Assembly: GCA_963931865.1 (NCBI GenBank)
Contig: OZ007505.1
Location: 3,531,781 to 3,595,780 of the forward strand
Direction: 5' to 3'
From: Axinella damicornis
Lineage: Eukaryota > Porifera > Demospongiae > Axinellida > Axinellidae
DNA: 64,000 nt
The position numbers and the translations under genes were made by a program. Within the stretch, counting starts at the first letter, position 1. Each line of letters starts with the position of its first letter. The notes beneath the pieces were generated by a model. It did no database searches. It saw nothing but the letters and a program-made list of their open reading frames with translations, and was not told where the DNA came from. Below are positions 16,539-28,118 of this stretch, piece after piece.

Positions 16539-19500
16539 ATGGCGTCAATTGGAAATTGGGGGAATCCCAAGCAAGCTGTGCGCAAATTATCAACAACAAC
16601 AAAACGAAAGATGGCGAAGAACGCTCCTAACTTCAGAAAATCGTTTGAATTTCGGAAGCTCCTGGGTAGGATTTCAGACGGTCTTGGGGTGGAAAACGTG
16701 AGGGCCTTGAAAAACTTATGTTACGACTTTCTTCCTGAGCGCAAGAGGGAGGAGATTGACAGTGGAATAGCACTCTTCAACGTGCTGATTGAGCAGAGTG
16801 AGTGTTTATGTGATAGGAATATTAGAAAATACATACAATCCTACCTGTTGTGGGTGGTTGCGATATATCAAAATGACGGACTGGACTTGCTCTTTCTGGT
16901 GGGGGCCCTGCGAGACTAACTTGATCTGGGGTGTGCGGTGCTGTACTGGTAGAGTGAGAGTCCTCAGTGCGCAACTCAGACTCTGTCTTGGGTTTGAATC
17001 CCACTAAAGCCCTTGGTTTTTCTGTTGAAGGGTTGTTCGCCTTAAAAAGAAGGAATTTGCCCTTTGCCCTTCCAGAAAAACAAGTTTGAGCAATGCCATG
17101 ATTTTATGCAAACTCCAGCGAGTTCAGTGATGATGTCATTAGTCTCGCGGGCCAGACGTTCGCAGCACACAGAGAGGGAAAAAGAACGTCTGGTCACTTT
17201 AGACAGGTTTTTGTGGACGTCACCGGAATGTTGGTGGCACCAATCAGATTGGAGAGCGTTCAATAATATTTACCTTCCGTAATGGTCACATGATCCTTAC
17301 AGATTCAAACGAGAACAAGAACAGATTTGAGGCGTCTTTATTCACTGGACTGGTGGACTGGACTGGACTGGTGTGGACTCACCCAAAAATCTTTATCAGT
17401 GTAGGACAGAAGCTAAGCATACTTATTCATTCACTCAAGTTGCTTGCACAGCCTGTTTTCGTGTCTTTCCTCAAGTCGGTAGAGGTCAAAGGTCACTTGC
17501 ATATTTAATAAGCTTTGATGAAAAGATTAGAAGTGTTTTATTTACTGCAGCAATCAAAACTCCAGCCTTTTGACGAAGCATAGAAAATAGAAATATTCCT
17601 CTATCATCCATGACTGACTGAAGCTCATTGCAGAAGCTCATTAAATATGCACGTGACCTTTGACCTCTACCGACTCGAGGAAAGATACGAAAGCAGGCTG
17701 TGCAAGCAACTTGAGTGAATGAATAAGTAATATTTAGATACCACTTTGCAGTGCATTACGGGTTTTAGTGCACGAGGGCAATCTAGTTAATGGTCGAGGG
17801 CGAGATAATGCACAAGCCGAAGGCGAGTGCATTATCCGCCCGAGACCGTTAACTAGATTGCCCGAGTGCACTAAAGCCCGTAATGCACTGCAAACTGGTA
17901 TCTAAACTACTTAGTGCAACTCACCGACCCGAGACAGCCTTTGATCTTTGAAAAGTGTGCACTATCTAGATAGTGCACACTAAAGTGTGCATTAAGCTAT
18001 TTAATGCTCCGTCATGTGATCGATTCTGAGGCGTCTGATTCGTTGAGGGTCACGTGAGTAACACTAAGTATGCTTAGCTTTCGTCCTACATTGAAAAGGC
18101 ATTTTACAGATTTTTGGGTGAGTCCAGTCTAGTCCAGTCCAGTCCAGTCCAGTGATTAAAGACGCCCCCCCCCCCCCCCCCCCCCCCCCCCCCGCCCCAA
18201 AAGCCCACAGCGTTAATAGAATCTGTACACAGTGTACATGTATCTCCCAGACCATAATGTGCTATCCCACAAAATTTGAGTGAATGTCGGTAACAAATAT
18301 GCAGCTGTCATGGTGAATTTTTGAGTTATGTTCTAACAAAGATCGCTACTTCCTAGAACAACTTTCTTGAATAATTGTGGTCTTCATAATTAAATTTTAG
18401 TTCAAGGGTTGCATAACATGAACATCTGCTGATGCCATGCATGCAGTGTTTGAAATAAGACATCAAATTTGGCTGAACCATCGGACCGCTCCTAGCCATT
18501 TCTCTTGTAAAAGAAAGACATTCTTTCAATTTCTTTGCTGGCATGTAGCAGGTAGTTTGCCCATTTGCCTCTCCCTCATCTCTCACAGATGTTATAACGT
18601 TTGAGAGTCCTACGTTCCTCTGTGAGCTGCTAGATGAAATTGGCAGGAAGGATCTTGTTGAGGAGGTGAAGAAGTACCTGGAGAAAGCAGAGAGTGAGTG
18701 CATTGTATGGTTGTACACTAGTGCTGGTAATTATCAATATTGATACTGCTTGCTCAAATATCACTTTCAGCCCCTCCCAGACTAGAGGTGTAACCATCGT
18801 TTAGGTATTCAACTTGGTGGTTGCCACTGTATTGAAGGTTGCCACGCAACAACTATTATTGTTGTCGTCTTGTAAAAGTCGTGCTCAACTGAGGAATCTA
18901 TAGGGTCCTTGATAGAGGATTCTCACCCTTCCCAACATACACACACACATGCACAGATCCCATCCAGCCTGCACCTACCTACATCCAAGAGCTGGACTTT
19001 CGGACACTGAAGATGATATCAGAAGAGGTGGGAAGGGACTGGAAGATGCTGGCACGTCACCTGGGGCTGGATGAGCCCACAGTTCAGAGCATCCACCAGG
19101 CAAACTTTGGAGACCTACATGAGGCCTCCCTGCAGGCCCTGCAGAGGTAAAAGCAAAAGCTGCCAACCTGTCTATCTGGTTGTGCTCCCAGTCTGGCTAG
19201 TACCCCCAGGTATCCAGGATCTCCCTAAACTAGGGCCAGATCTGACTGCTGACACATTAATCTGCATGTTTTCTTGAGGCCCTCGGTGGAGTCTATGAAT
19301 CTCATTAAAATCAAAAAAATCACCCCCGACATACGAAGGGGGGGGGGGGGGGGGGGCCGGGGGGTCCTGGAGATGAGGTTGGCAGTAACTGGGGCCTGAC
19401 CTCCATGTATGAATGCTTGTAGCCATCCTCACCCAGAGTGTGTTGCGTTACCACGTGGTATCACAACGCAGTCAGATGGGTGGTGTGGATGGCTACAAAA

Positions 19501-19753
19501 CTTCTGGTAACAAAAATATGTTCATTGTTGGTAGAGCTTTTTCAGGCTCTTTCTGCACACAGCAGCCTAAGGCTGAGTAGAACAATTACTTGCAGATGAT
19601 TTGTGCTGTAAGGAATTTACTGTAGATGTGCATCTATTCCAACACAGATGGAAGGCAAACGCGGGCGCAAAGGCTACACCCAAAGCTCTCAAGGCAGCGC
19701 TATGTGAAATGAAACTCATGAGTATTGTACACCAGCACTTTGAAGGGGTGTAA
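16539..19753 (+). CDS. FADD: FADD-like adaptor (death effector domain + death domain)
   Basis: Cytoplasmic adaptor linking death receptors to initiator caspases. Exons 16539..16797, 18589..18693, 18957..19146 and 19648..19753 join in phase to 219 residues (human FADD 208). The DED spans exons 1-2: FEFRKLLGRISDGLG, VRALKNLCYDFLPERKREEI, FLCELLDEIGRKDLVEEV (the RxDL motif is RKDL). The death domain is in exons 3-4: ELDFRTLKMISEEVGRDWKM, LARHLGLDEPTVQSIHQ, WKANAGAKATPKALKAAL, ending HQHFEGV-stop. The order DED then DD is the FADD architecture. An alternative start at 16611 (MAKNAPNFRKS, better Kozak context) would give 195 residues. Intron 1 (1.8 kb) is full of nested inverted repeats. Fold and architecture are clear; receptor partners cannot be inferred. 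Confidence 0.85.
16935..17010 (+). repeat. tRNA-derived SINE head, candidate
   Basis: TACTGGTAGAGTGAGAGT followed about 40 nt later by GGGTTTGAATCCCAC resembles the A and B boxes of a tRNA promoter; the B box is close to consensus. It lies in FADD intron 1. Confidence 0.45.
17328..18162. mobile_element. Nested inverted-repeat elements in FADD intron 1
   Basis: The left arm (17328-17440: GGACTGG repeats, CACCCAAAAATCT, GCTAAGCATACTTA) recurs inverted at 18058-18162. A second pair (17405-17515 versus 17640-17730, GCAAGCAACTTGAGTGAATG) lies inside it. Another palindromic MITE is embedded at 17733-17907, indicating successive insertions of non-autonomous foldback elements. Confidence 0.75.
17733..17907. 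mobile_element. Palindromic MITE
   Basis: 175 bp, almost entirely self-complementary: the TTTAGATACCA ends and internal GCAGTGCATTACGGG, GGGCAATCTAGTTAA arms recur inverted. It has no coding capacity. Confidence 0.8.
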
Positions 19754-20031
19754 CGGTGGTCATGGATGTATTGTGAATGTTTGTTCGTTTCTTTTCTGCC
19801 ACAATCATAGCATCATTGAAGCATGAAGCCCAGATGCAGTGCACGTAGCCTCACACCCACCTGCGGGTATTCTCGTTCCCAGATCACCCTGGGGGTCTGG
19901 GAACGAGACTAAACTGCGCGTACAGTTACGGTACTGTAATTGGGTGCTCTCTAAATGGAATGCGGGGTTGCGCACGCCGCCTACCTACCTTCGAACGGGC
20001 GTGGTGCAAGGAGGCCAGGATCCCTGAGGAT
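19754..20031. other. FADD-NAA60 intergenic region
   Basis: Short spacer with one foldback copy at about 19872-19911 (CTCGTTCCCAG...CTGGGAACGAG). An open frame runs into NAA60 exon 1 from 19960, but the better start is at 20032. Confidence 0.5.
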
Positions 20032-23012
20032 ATGGAGTTGGCACCTTGTCAAGACCGCTTGGTTGGGAGCACGGAAATGTCGTTTCTTCCAGCTCACTCA
20101 CAGGTGAACACTCTCATGGTGATCATAGTGCGACCACGCGCAAGGCTAATGCTACAGGACTTTGCAGAGCATTATAATATAATTATTTTGAGATCTGCAA
20201 GCCTATGTTAGACCACACACAGGTGCAGAGGCTTCCTTGTAAGGAACACAGAGACTCTGTCCATTATATGCATGCTGCTGAAAGACGAAAGGAATGCTGT
20301 TCACCTACCGCCTTGTAAATTTAATTTTGTGGAGTCGATTCATGCTTGCAGTTTACATCCAGCCCCCCCTCAAATTATGTGCAGCTGCCCTTTCTTGATT
20401 GCCGACCACTCTGTCATGGAGATAATGTAGCGGTGCGGGCCTTGTGTGCTGAGTGTTTCCCAATATCCTACCCCAACTCCTGGTTTGACTACATCACATC
20501 AAATAAGGTAAGCACAATGCGCATTGGTAGCTGCGTTCAACAGTGAGCTGGTATATTTCTTTTAACCCCACAGGTATACTCTCAGGGTGCCTTTACACAG
20601 CATGGCACTCTCGTGGGTATGCTGGTGGCCGAGTTCCAGCCTCTGGCTCAGCTGGAGGGAGAGGCCGGGGCCTTGCTAGAGTGTGCCACCACTGACACCA
20701 CCGTAGTGTACGTTATTAGCCTTGGTGAGTACGCTATCACAGAACACTACAATAATATTCTTCACTTGATCACTGTGGCATTCTAAGGGCATCGCAGACT
20801 ACCAATGTGAATCTGAATCTGAATTTATAATATAGCATGGGTGCACAAGATATAGGCGTGCTCGGACTCCCCACTACACAGATGTACATATACATATAAG
20901 GAGTAGCGAAAAGTATTTACCGTACACGAGAAGGTAAAAGACTAATATGCGAATGGATGATAAGACCTGCTACTCAGGGTATTACAGAAACAATAGTACT
21001 TTTGGATGTATACTATTCTTGTGCTCCGAATTTTATTATTCATTCAAAGCCGTGTGTACAATTTGGGTTTTAGGGAAAGGATAATGTAAGATAGTGGAAC
21101 TCCAATCATCCCGACTGCTGCTTAGCACTTCACTGCACACATATCTGTGTCCAAAGTACGTGTAGCAAACACCTATTAAGGATTCTTGAATGCAAGATTC
21201 ATTAGCTTTGCATGGATACATACCCGTAACTACAAGATGATACCACCCATTTTTGTCACAGTGTGTTGCAATCCAGTTAGAGTAAGCTGCCTCTGCACTG
21301 CAACAGTGTTGTGGACAAAATCGGTACCATAAGTGTTTCGTCATTGACACTCACGTCTAGCAGGTCACTGATTCTGGACAGAAACTTTTGTTGAAGCTTC
21401 CATTTCATGACTTGAAGCAGCAACCGATGGCTCAAATGGCCGTTACTTGGTACTCGTCTGCATACATGTACAGTAGAATACAAGCTTGGCACACTGTCTC
21501 TCTGCAGGTGTCCTGTCTCACTATAGAGGAAAGGGTCTGGGTACCATGCTGGTCACTTCACTGTTGGAGCACGTAGCGTGTCACCCCACCACCAAGCTGG
21601 TCTACCTGCATGTTCTGGCTGACAATGCTCCTGCTATAGGTGAGCTCAACAGCACCAATTTCCCACTTCTTGGCAATCTTTTGGTGCTAACTTTTTTGTG
21701 TTTCCATGACCCTGGATGGTGGAGTGCAAAGCAAATGGGAAACTTGCAGCTCTCAGCATTTGTGGGATATGAACCGTAGCCTATTTTGGTAAATTGTCAC
21801 TCCATTGTGATTAGTATTTTATCATGTCAATGTTGGTGAACCATGAGGTGGAAGTCTGGTTCGTTCACACCTCCCTATCAAGCATTCTGTAAGGTCAATG
21901 TTTGCTGATAAGGTCACAATTTCAGACTGACACCCATTCGACCTCTACGGTGGAACAAGCCTTTTGATCTGTATAGGGGAATTGCTGTCTGTGTGAAGCT
22001 ATAATTATCTCTAATGGAAATGCTTCTGGAAACAAGGCCCTGGTGCTAACCCTAAATCCCAACCACGCCCCTAATCTAACTAATTATATATTATCGAGGC
22101 ATGGAATGGTCATCCCTAGACTGAGGAGGGAAGAGAAGAACAAACTTGATGCACACTTGCTCAGGGTCTTCCTTTTGAGGTGTTCATTTACCGGCATAGC
22201 CTCGTTCCCAGAAGAGCATGGGAATGAGGCTGTTGCCGCAGGAGAATTAGTCTCGTGCCCAGTCGGAAGCACCATGCAGAAAATCTGTCTGGTAACACTG
22301 GACAGTATTCTTGATACTCGTCCACATGTTCAGGCAGGAATTTGAGCGTACCAATTGAAATGCTGTCTAGTTTACTCACTGTAATCATGAAGAAGGTGCT
22401 TCCGGCTGCTGATTACATTCCACGCTATGCTGCTATACCAAGAATAGTAACCAAACGGATTTCCATACCGTGCTTCCGTCTGGGCACGAGACTACAGGAG
22501 AATGTGCTGTGACTGCTACTGTCAATATTATAGTGTAATTGTGCAGTGCCAGCTAGGGATTTATCCTGGCCACAAGAAGTTTGAACTTGTAGCTCTGAAG
22601 TATTGTCTGTGGACATGCATGACATTGTGTTGTTGACAGAGTTACCACACGCTCTTCCTAATGTGTGATGACACACCATATGGACTTGCATGTGTTGTTA
22701 ACAGAGTAACGTTACAACATGCTCTTTCTTCCAACGCACACACACATATCCACACTCACAGAGTTTTATCGCAGACTTGGTTTTCAAGAGTGCCTCCGCA
22801 TACCAAACTACTACTTAGTTACGACTGGAAAGAAAGATGGACTTTTGTACTGTAGCTATGTCAATGGTGGGCTACGATTCACTGGGAGAATCACTAGCTA
22901 CTTCAAACGGTACATTATCGAGAGTTGGCTGTGTAGAACTTTATTGCAGCTGTGTAATAGATTGTATGAACTGATCAAAAGTGCATCGTATCCACGAAGA
23001 CTCACATTTTGA
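20032..23012 (+). CDS. NAA60: N-alpha-acetyltransferase 60
   Basis: GNAT-fold enzyme that acetylates N-termini of membrane proteins from the cytosolic face of the Golgi. Exons 20032..20103, 20352..20507, 20574..20724, 21508..21639 and 22762..23012 join in phase to 253 residues (human 242). Matches: RPLCHGDNVAVRALC, FPISYPNSWFDYITSNK, GTLVGMLVAEF, TTVVYVISLGVLSHYRGKGL (acetyl-CoA loop RGKGLG), LVYLHVLADNAPAIEFYRRL, LVTTGKKDGLLYCSYVNGG. The tail, SYFKRYIIESWLCRTLLQLC, is amphipathic, in keeping with the membrane-binding helices of NAA60. The start at 20032 has a purine at -3; ATG at 20077 is a fallback. No damage seen. Confidence 0.93.
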
Positions 23013-23480
23013 TACTACTTTATAAGAAATTTTTTTAAACTGTAGCCTTGTTCCTAATGTGAAAGGTCAGAGGCCAGTCGACCATCACCAGGCCTGCACT
23101 GAAAGTTTGGTACACCCCAGGGGGTGTAAATTTGCACTATGTATAAGAATCAGGTACACATACTTCTCTATACACTAAGTTAGTGTATACACATTGTTGC
23201 ACATAGGGACGGCACATTTTTTATGCTGGAATTTCTCTGTATTGCTTGTATTAATACCAGTAACAACATTCATGCTGCATAGGCACCAGGGCAGGCCTGC
23301 CAGACATAGGCCCAGTGTAATTTATTGACACCAAGATGAAATCTCTGTGGAGTCTACTGTAAAATAAGAGAAGTAACCGAATTGTCGTTACATCAGTGCA
23401 TGTTCGTCCTGTAACGTCTGTATTCTTACGATTTAGTATTGGGAATTAAGGGGATAATTCTCTGAGAAGACATACACTGA

Positions 23481-23520
23481 CTCCAGGAGCGCATAATGGA
23501 CCTCATTATGCGCTCCTGCT
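23481..23520. repeat. Short foldback related to the 38752 element
   Basis: CCAGGAGCGCATAATG and its inverted copy, the same arm sequence as the larger foldback at 38752..38843. Confidence 0.7.
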
Positions 23521-24140
23521 GACTCAAAAACAGCCAGAGCCTGTTATGTAATGTCCCAGTTACCGTTTGCGCATGCGCAGTACAGATTAGGTGTGCTCTA
23601 TTTGAAATCTATTTACTGACGTAGGGTGATGTCTTTCTAATTCTGAGCGCAGAGTGCCTGGTAAGTCCACACTTTGAGGGACTATATTATCTATGCTTTG
23701 AGGCCCTCCTGTGTGGAAAATTAGGCTGTTCGATTGCAACGCAAAAGCGTGCCAAGCAATTTTTTTCTGTACTGCAATGCCCACAAAGATCGAACGTAGA
23801 AGGAAGCAAAGACAGCGATTGTACCTGGCGAAGAAAGAACGACTAAGCGTTGCAGAGAAGGGCGAAAAGAAAGAGATAATAGGTATATTAAGGGTGTAGA
23901 TGTAGGCACAAACCATCACCATAATATTAATTAATTTTCAACATTTTTTGAGGTGTGGAAGAGTATATTCATAGCAGTTCCAGATCATTTTGCAGTAGGT
24001 AACGTTATGGTCCTGCTAGGGTTCCCCCCCATCATACCGTCACTTTTGCCATAGATAATATACTTTGAAAAGTATTTATACGAGCTATAGAATGGTCACA
24101 CCTGTTGTTGAAATTAGCAGACATCAAGTCCGTGCATAAT

Positions 24141-24514
24141 TATAGACCATATGCAATTGACGTCATAGCCAGTTATCTGCCCACAATCTTTCCGTTTTCT
24201 TAATAAGACTCTGTGTCATGAGTGGCAAGAAGATGGTACGTTCTATTGTCATTGCAGAAATGCACGCAGCTGTGTAGTAATTGTCTTTCCAAGTATGTTA
24301 ACATTCGCTATTAGGTAGTTAGCATACCTGCTAAGTTCAGGCTGATCCCTGCGCAGATTGCGAGAAGCAGACAAAACTCCGTGGGTTTTTTTTTTCTGTA
24401 CTAGCAATGTTGTTCTTGCCACTCAAAATGGCTGCCGGCGTCATGTGCACTTATATTCATGGCTGCCTGCATCACGTGCACTCGATTTTGTGACGTAATT
24501 GCATATGGTCTATA
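24141..24514. mobile_element. MITE with about 25-bp terminal inverted repeats
   Basis: Begins TATAGACCATATGCAATTGA and ends with its complement (TAATTGCATATGGTCTATA); one base differs between arms. About 374 bp, no coding capacity. Confidence 0.75.
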
Positions 24515-25303
24515 CAGGGTCTAATGTTGTGCAAGCAGTCATTGGTTGGTTTGTAGGGATGTCCAAACTACCTCCCTTATTACCGTTGTATCCCTGTTGC
24601 CAATAATACAGCTTGGTTTCGGTTCCAATTCAGGAAGTGCTGTCAGCCATTGCAACTTAGATTAGTTTCCTAAAATACTTTGAGAACAGTTACTTCAATG
24701 CGTACGCAAGTTACCCTCTAAAATTCTGCCATGAATCCGAATGATGAAAGTGTTCCAGGAGTCAAGAATCCGAGTCTGTTGTGCAAGTTGTAGCTTGATA
24801 GTTGTTCTTTCGATCAAATCCGTAATAGCAGTGAGGAGATAATAGCCATACCAGTGAGGTAGAATTCTACACTGAGTGCTAACTTTAGTCATGACTTGAT
24901 GTTCTACACCACTGTAGGTACTCTAATTAAGACATGCTGTGAGAGTGACTACTTTAGACTATTAGGGACACTTTCTAATTAGAGTGATGTAGCCTCGTTC
25001 CCAGGCTCCTGCCATGCGCTTATCGCCGCTTGTAGGAACGAGGCTAAGAGTGATGGCTGTGAAAGTTGAAGCAGAACAGTATGGCTGTATTGAGAAGACT
25101 CTGATCACTGTCCGCATTTTTTCCCTACATCTCAAGCCTTTGACTCTTCTTTGGATGGCCTATAGGATGCTTCCATATTGGAGCCTGTCTGTGCTGCAAG
25201 AAGCCTGAGGCATCGGCTAGAGCAGCGGACCATGCTTAGAACAGGGCAGCGATTGCTGCTGTTTGCACACACATGAAGAACAGCTGGTTGTGTGAAAATC
25301 TCT

Positions 25304-25920
25304 CTAACTAGAAATTAATCACCCTTCCCCCAGTGTTGGGAGTGCCTTAATTAGAGCACCTACAGTTGATTAATGATGGTGTGGTGTTATTTGAATACTC
25401 TATGTGATTACATGTAGCTGTGATCCTACACCATTGCACACCATTTTGTTGCGCTACAAGTGATACAAAACTGGAGGTGGGAATGGCCGAGGATCAACGC
25501 TGCCTTTGTCATTTGTTAGAGGAAGTTCATGTTACGTCTTAGTTGGTGGGAAAGGCATATTTTTGCAAGAGGATATATTTTGCTTAGCTAACCTACATTG
25601 GACGCTGTGTGTTCTAACTAGAAATTAATCACCCTTCCCCCAGTGTTGGGAGTGCCTTAATTAGAGCACCTACAGTTGATTAATGATGGTGTGGTGTTAT
25701 TTGAATACTCTATGTGATTACATGTAGCTGTGATCCTACACCATTGCACACCATTTTGTTGCGCTACAAGTGATACAAAACTGGAGGTGGGAATGGCCGA
25801 GGATCAACGCTGCCTTTGTCATTTGTTAGAGGAAGTTCATGTTACGTCTTAGTTGGTGGGAAAGGCATATTTTTGCAAGAGGATATATTTTTGCTTAGCT
25901 AACCTACATTGGACGCTGTG
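25304..25920. repeat. Tandem direct duplication, 2 x about 307 bp
   Basis: 25304..25609 and 25614..25920 are nearly identical from CTAACTAGAAATTAATCACC to ACATTGGACGCTGTG. The only difference seen is one extra T in the second copy. Either very recent or an assembly artefact. Confidence 0.9.
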
Positions 25921-27093
25921 CTGGAGCCAATAAAGCACTTCACTCTTCATATAGTGCACTAGTCACGTCCTGTCTGGAGCTTGGCAGACCACACCCACTA
26001 CACAGTGTTATGTTGATAGCTTCTCCTTTCACACACCAGCACAAAGGTTACCTCACCTGTTGTTACTAACTTCTATGTGCTATAAATAGACATCACAGTT
26101 CAGTGAGTTCACGGGTGTGGTCATTGTCTAGGCATACTGCTTACTGAAGTAGAGAATGCTCTCCGACTTGCTCAAGATCAAGATTTGATGGGCAAGACTA
26201 AGGTTTGACGGTTCTCTTTTACTTAGTGGTGGTGGTCGTGGACATCCACCGACCAGTCTACTATATTGTTCGACTTGGCCCGTGCTGGTGTCAACACTCA
26301 CAGCTGGCCTGTGCTGGTGTCGATCAACACTCACAGCTGGTCTGTGCTGGTGTCAACACTCACAGCTGGCTTCACTGAGCTGATCGGTCTTGTATGTGGG
26401 AACAAATGGCCCAAACACATACCCGACTTGCCTGCTAAGAATTGTCCATTCACCTCACAAACACTACACACTATGTACACTAGTTATTATCCCGCACACT
26501 CTACTTTTAGCGCTGCAGGTACACTGTGGGAATTTTTGATGAAAGGTGTGAAGGAATTCCTCGCACCGTTCAGTGCTGTTCGTAGAGGAAGTTCTAGTCC
26601 CTTGGAAGGCCAGTTTGTGTAGACCACTGAGAGTAAGAACCAGACTGTAACAATTTCTTTGTCATCACTCTCAAGGCACAAGACTTCAATTCCATATTCT
26701 TATTTGTGCTATCAAAATTGCCGTAAACTTAAGTCGGCATCACTATGGCAGTACTTAGCCACGCCTTGACACAAGCGGTCTATTGCACTCTATGAAGAGC
26801 AAAGCAGTTTATGGCTCAGATGTAACCAGCATGAGAAGCACTGCCTGCTTGCCACAGCGTTCATAGGATTGTAGGTTAGCTTTGTGAAAAACTTGAACTA
26901 GGCAGAAGACCCTTGGTTACTGCCAAGACTGTCTCTAATGTTATCCCCATGGAACCTTGCCCACCACGGGGCATGACCTGAACTTCCTCTAACTGCACTG
27001 AATATTTCATGTCGAAAATACCTACATGTGTATTGCTCTGTACCCCTTATGTCGACGCTGCAGATATTGGAGTTGATCGCACCAGAATTTAGC

Positions 27094-27507
27094 ATGCCAA
27101 TCGAACGTGAGTGTCCGACTTGCCATGGAAAAGTAGCTATCCAGAGGAAAGAATGTCCATTCTGTCACACTGCCTTAATAAAGACTAGAGGTCGTCCCAA
27201 GGGTACCACTGCAGCTAATGGCTACAATGTTGGTGGCAATCGTATTGGTCGACCTAAGGGTACCACTGAAGCTCGGGGATTCAATGTTGGCAAGCATGGT
27301 GGCCGTCCCAAGGGTACCACTGCAGCTCGGGGCTTCGGTGTTGGTAGGCACGGTGGTCGTCCCAAGGGCACCACTGCAGCTAATGGCCACAGTGTTGGTG
27401 GTAATCGTGTTGGCCGTCCCACTGCAGCTCTCAGAATCAACGTTGGTAAGGATATATTGGTCGTATTCAATTCCTCGAGCAGTCTTTATATGTCCACACA
27501 ACCATGA
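27094..27507 (+). CDS. Small zinc-ribbon protein with tandem AT-hook repeats, hypothetical
   Basis: From ATG 27094 the frame encodes about 137 residues. The N-terminal part has CPTCHGK and, ten residues after the second Cys, CPFCHT: a C-x2-C / C-x2-C zinc-ribbon pattern. Four repeats of 18-19 residues follow, each with an AT-hook core GRPKGTT (near 27190, 27247, 27301 and 27355), with linkers such as AANGYNVGGNR and ARGFNVGKHG; a fifth is truncated. AT-hooks bind the minor groove of AT-rich DNA, so a DNA-binding role is inferred. A GTAAGG donor at about 27446 suggests the gene may splice on rather than end at 27507. Similar GRPKGTT arrays occur in invertebrate transposon-rich loci, so a mobile-element origin is possible. 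Product unknown. Confidence 0.5.
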   Translation: MPIERECPTCHGKVAIQRKECPFCHTALIKTRGRPKGTTAANGYNVGGNRIGRPKGTTEARGFNVGKHGGRPKGTTAARGFGVGRHGGRPKGTTAANGHSVGGNRVGRPTAALRINVGKDILVVFNSSSSLYMSTQP

Positions 27508-28118
27508 TTAATTATAGCGATCTCCATTATTATTATGCATACCACATATAATTGGCGAGCGGAAGCGAGCCAACCTAGTCGTTCGAGCAGAAAAATTATT
27601 CTGTTTATAATTTTATATGTACATCATCGACGCTGCCACCTTTTGGTCCCGCATACCTTTACTTCTGGACATTTCGACAGCAGCGGTCCCGCGTGCGCAT
27701 GGGACCCTGCGCTACGGACAAACGTACGGCTGGCTCCTTTACTTCTGGAGAGTTTGAAGGTCGAGTAATTGTCGCTCTAACTGCGGCTTACTTCCGCTCA
27801 CCCACAATGTTTCAACATTCGACTAGTAATATTATCATGAGTATGCACATACACTGCTATCTTACTTAGGGTGTGGTTAGCCTGCTAAGATTGGTTCACC
27901 TGCTCATTCATTTCATATGTTCACAATGATTCTAGCCTGGCAGCCTAGACAGTTTGCTCTCTTGTGATTCTATCAACTATGGGATCAGTTTCCTCCTCCC
28001 TCCTCTCTTCCTCTTCTCCCCCTCCTTCCCTCCCCTTCCTCCCTCCCTCCCTTCCCTCCCCACTCTTCCCTCCCCCTCCCTCTGTAATACATCTTTCCCC
28101 CCACCCCCTCCAACAGCT
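27508..28118. other. Spacer upstream of KDM1A
   Basis: No gene recognised. A pyrimidine tract (about 27990-28090) precedes the acceptor at 28116 in front of the KDM1A start, so a 5' untranslated exon and promoter may lie here or further upstream. Confidence 0.4.

Larger units (their letters stand above)
23013..27093. other. Gene-poor region rich in repeats
   Basis: No recognised gene. Contains a small foldback (23481..23520), an inverted-repeat element (24141..24514), a foldback near 24989..25047 and a tandem duplication (25304..25920). Open frames near 23711 (basic, KIERRRKQRQRLYLAKKERL) and 26266 resemble nothing I know. Confidence 0.5.
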
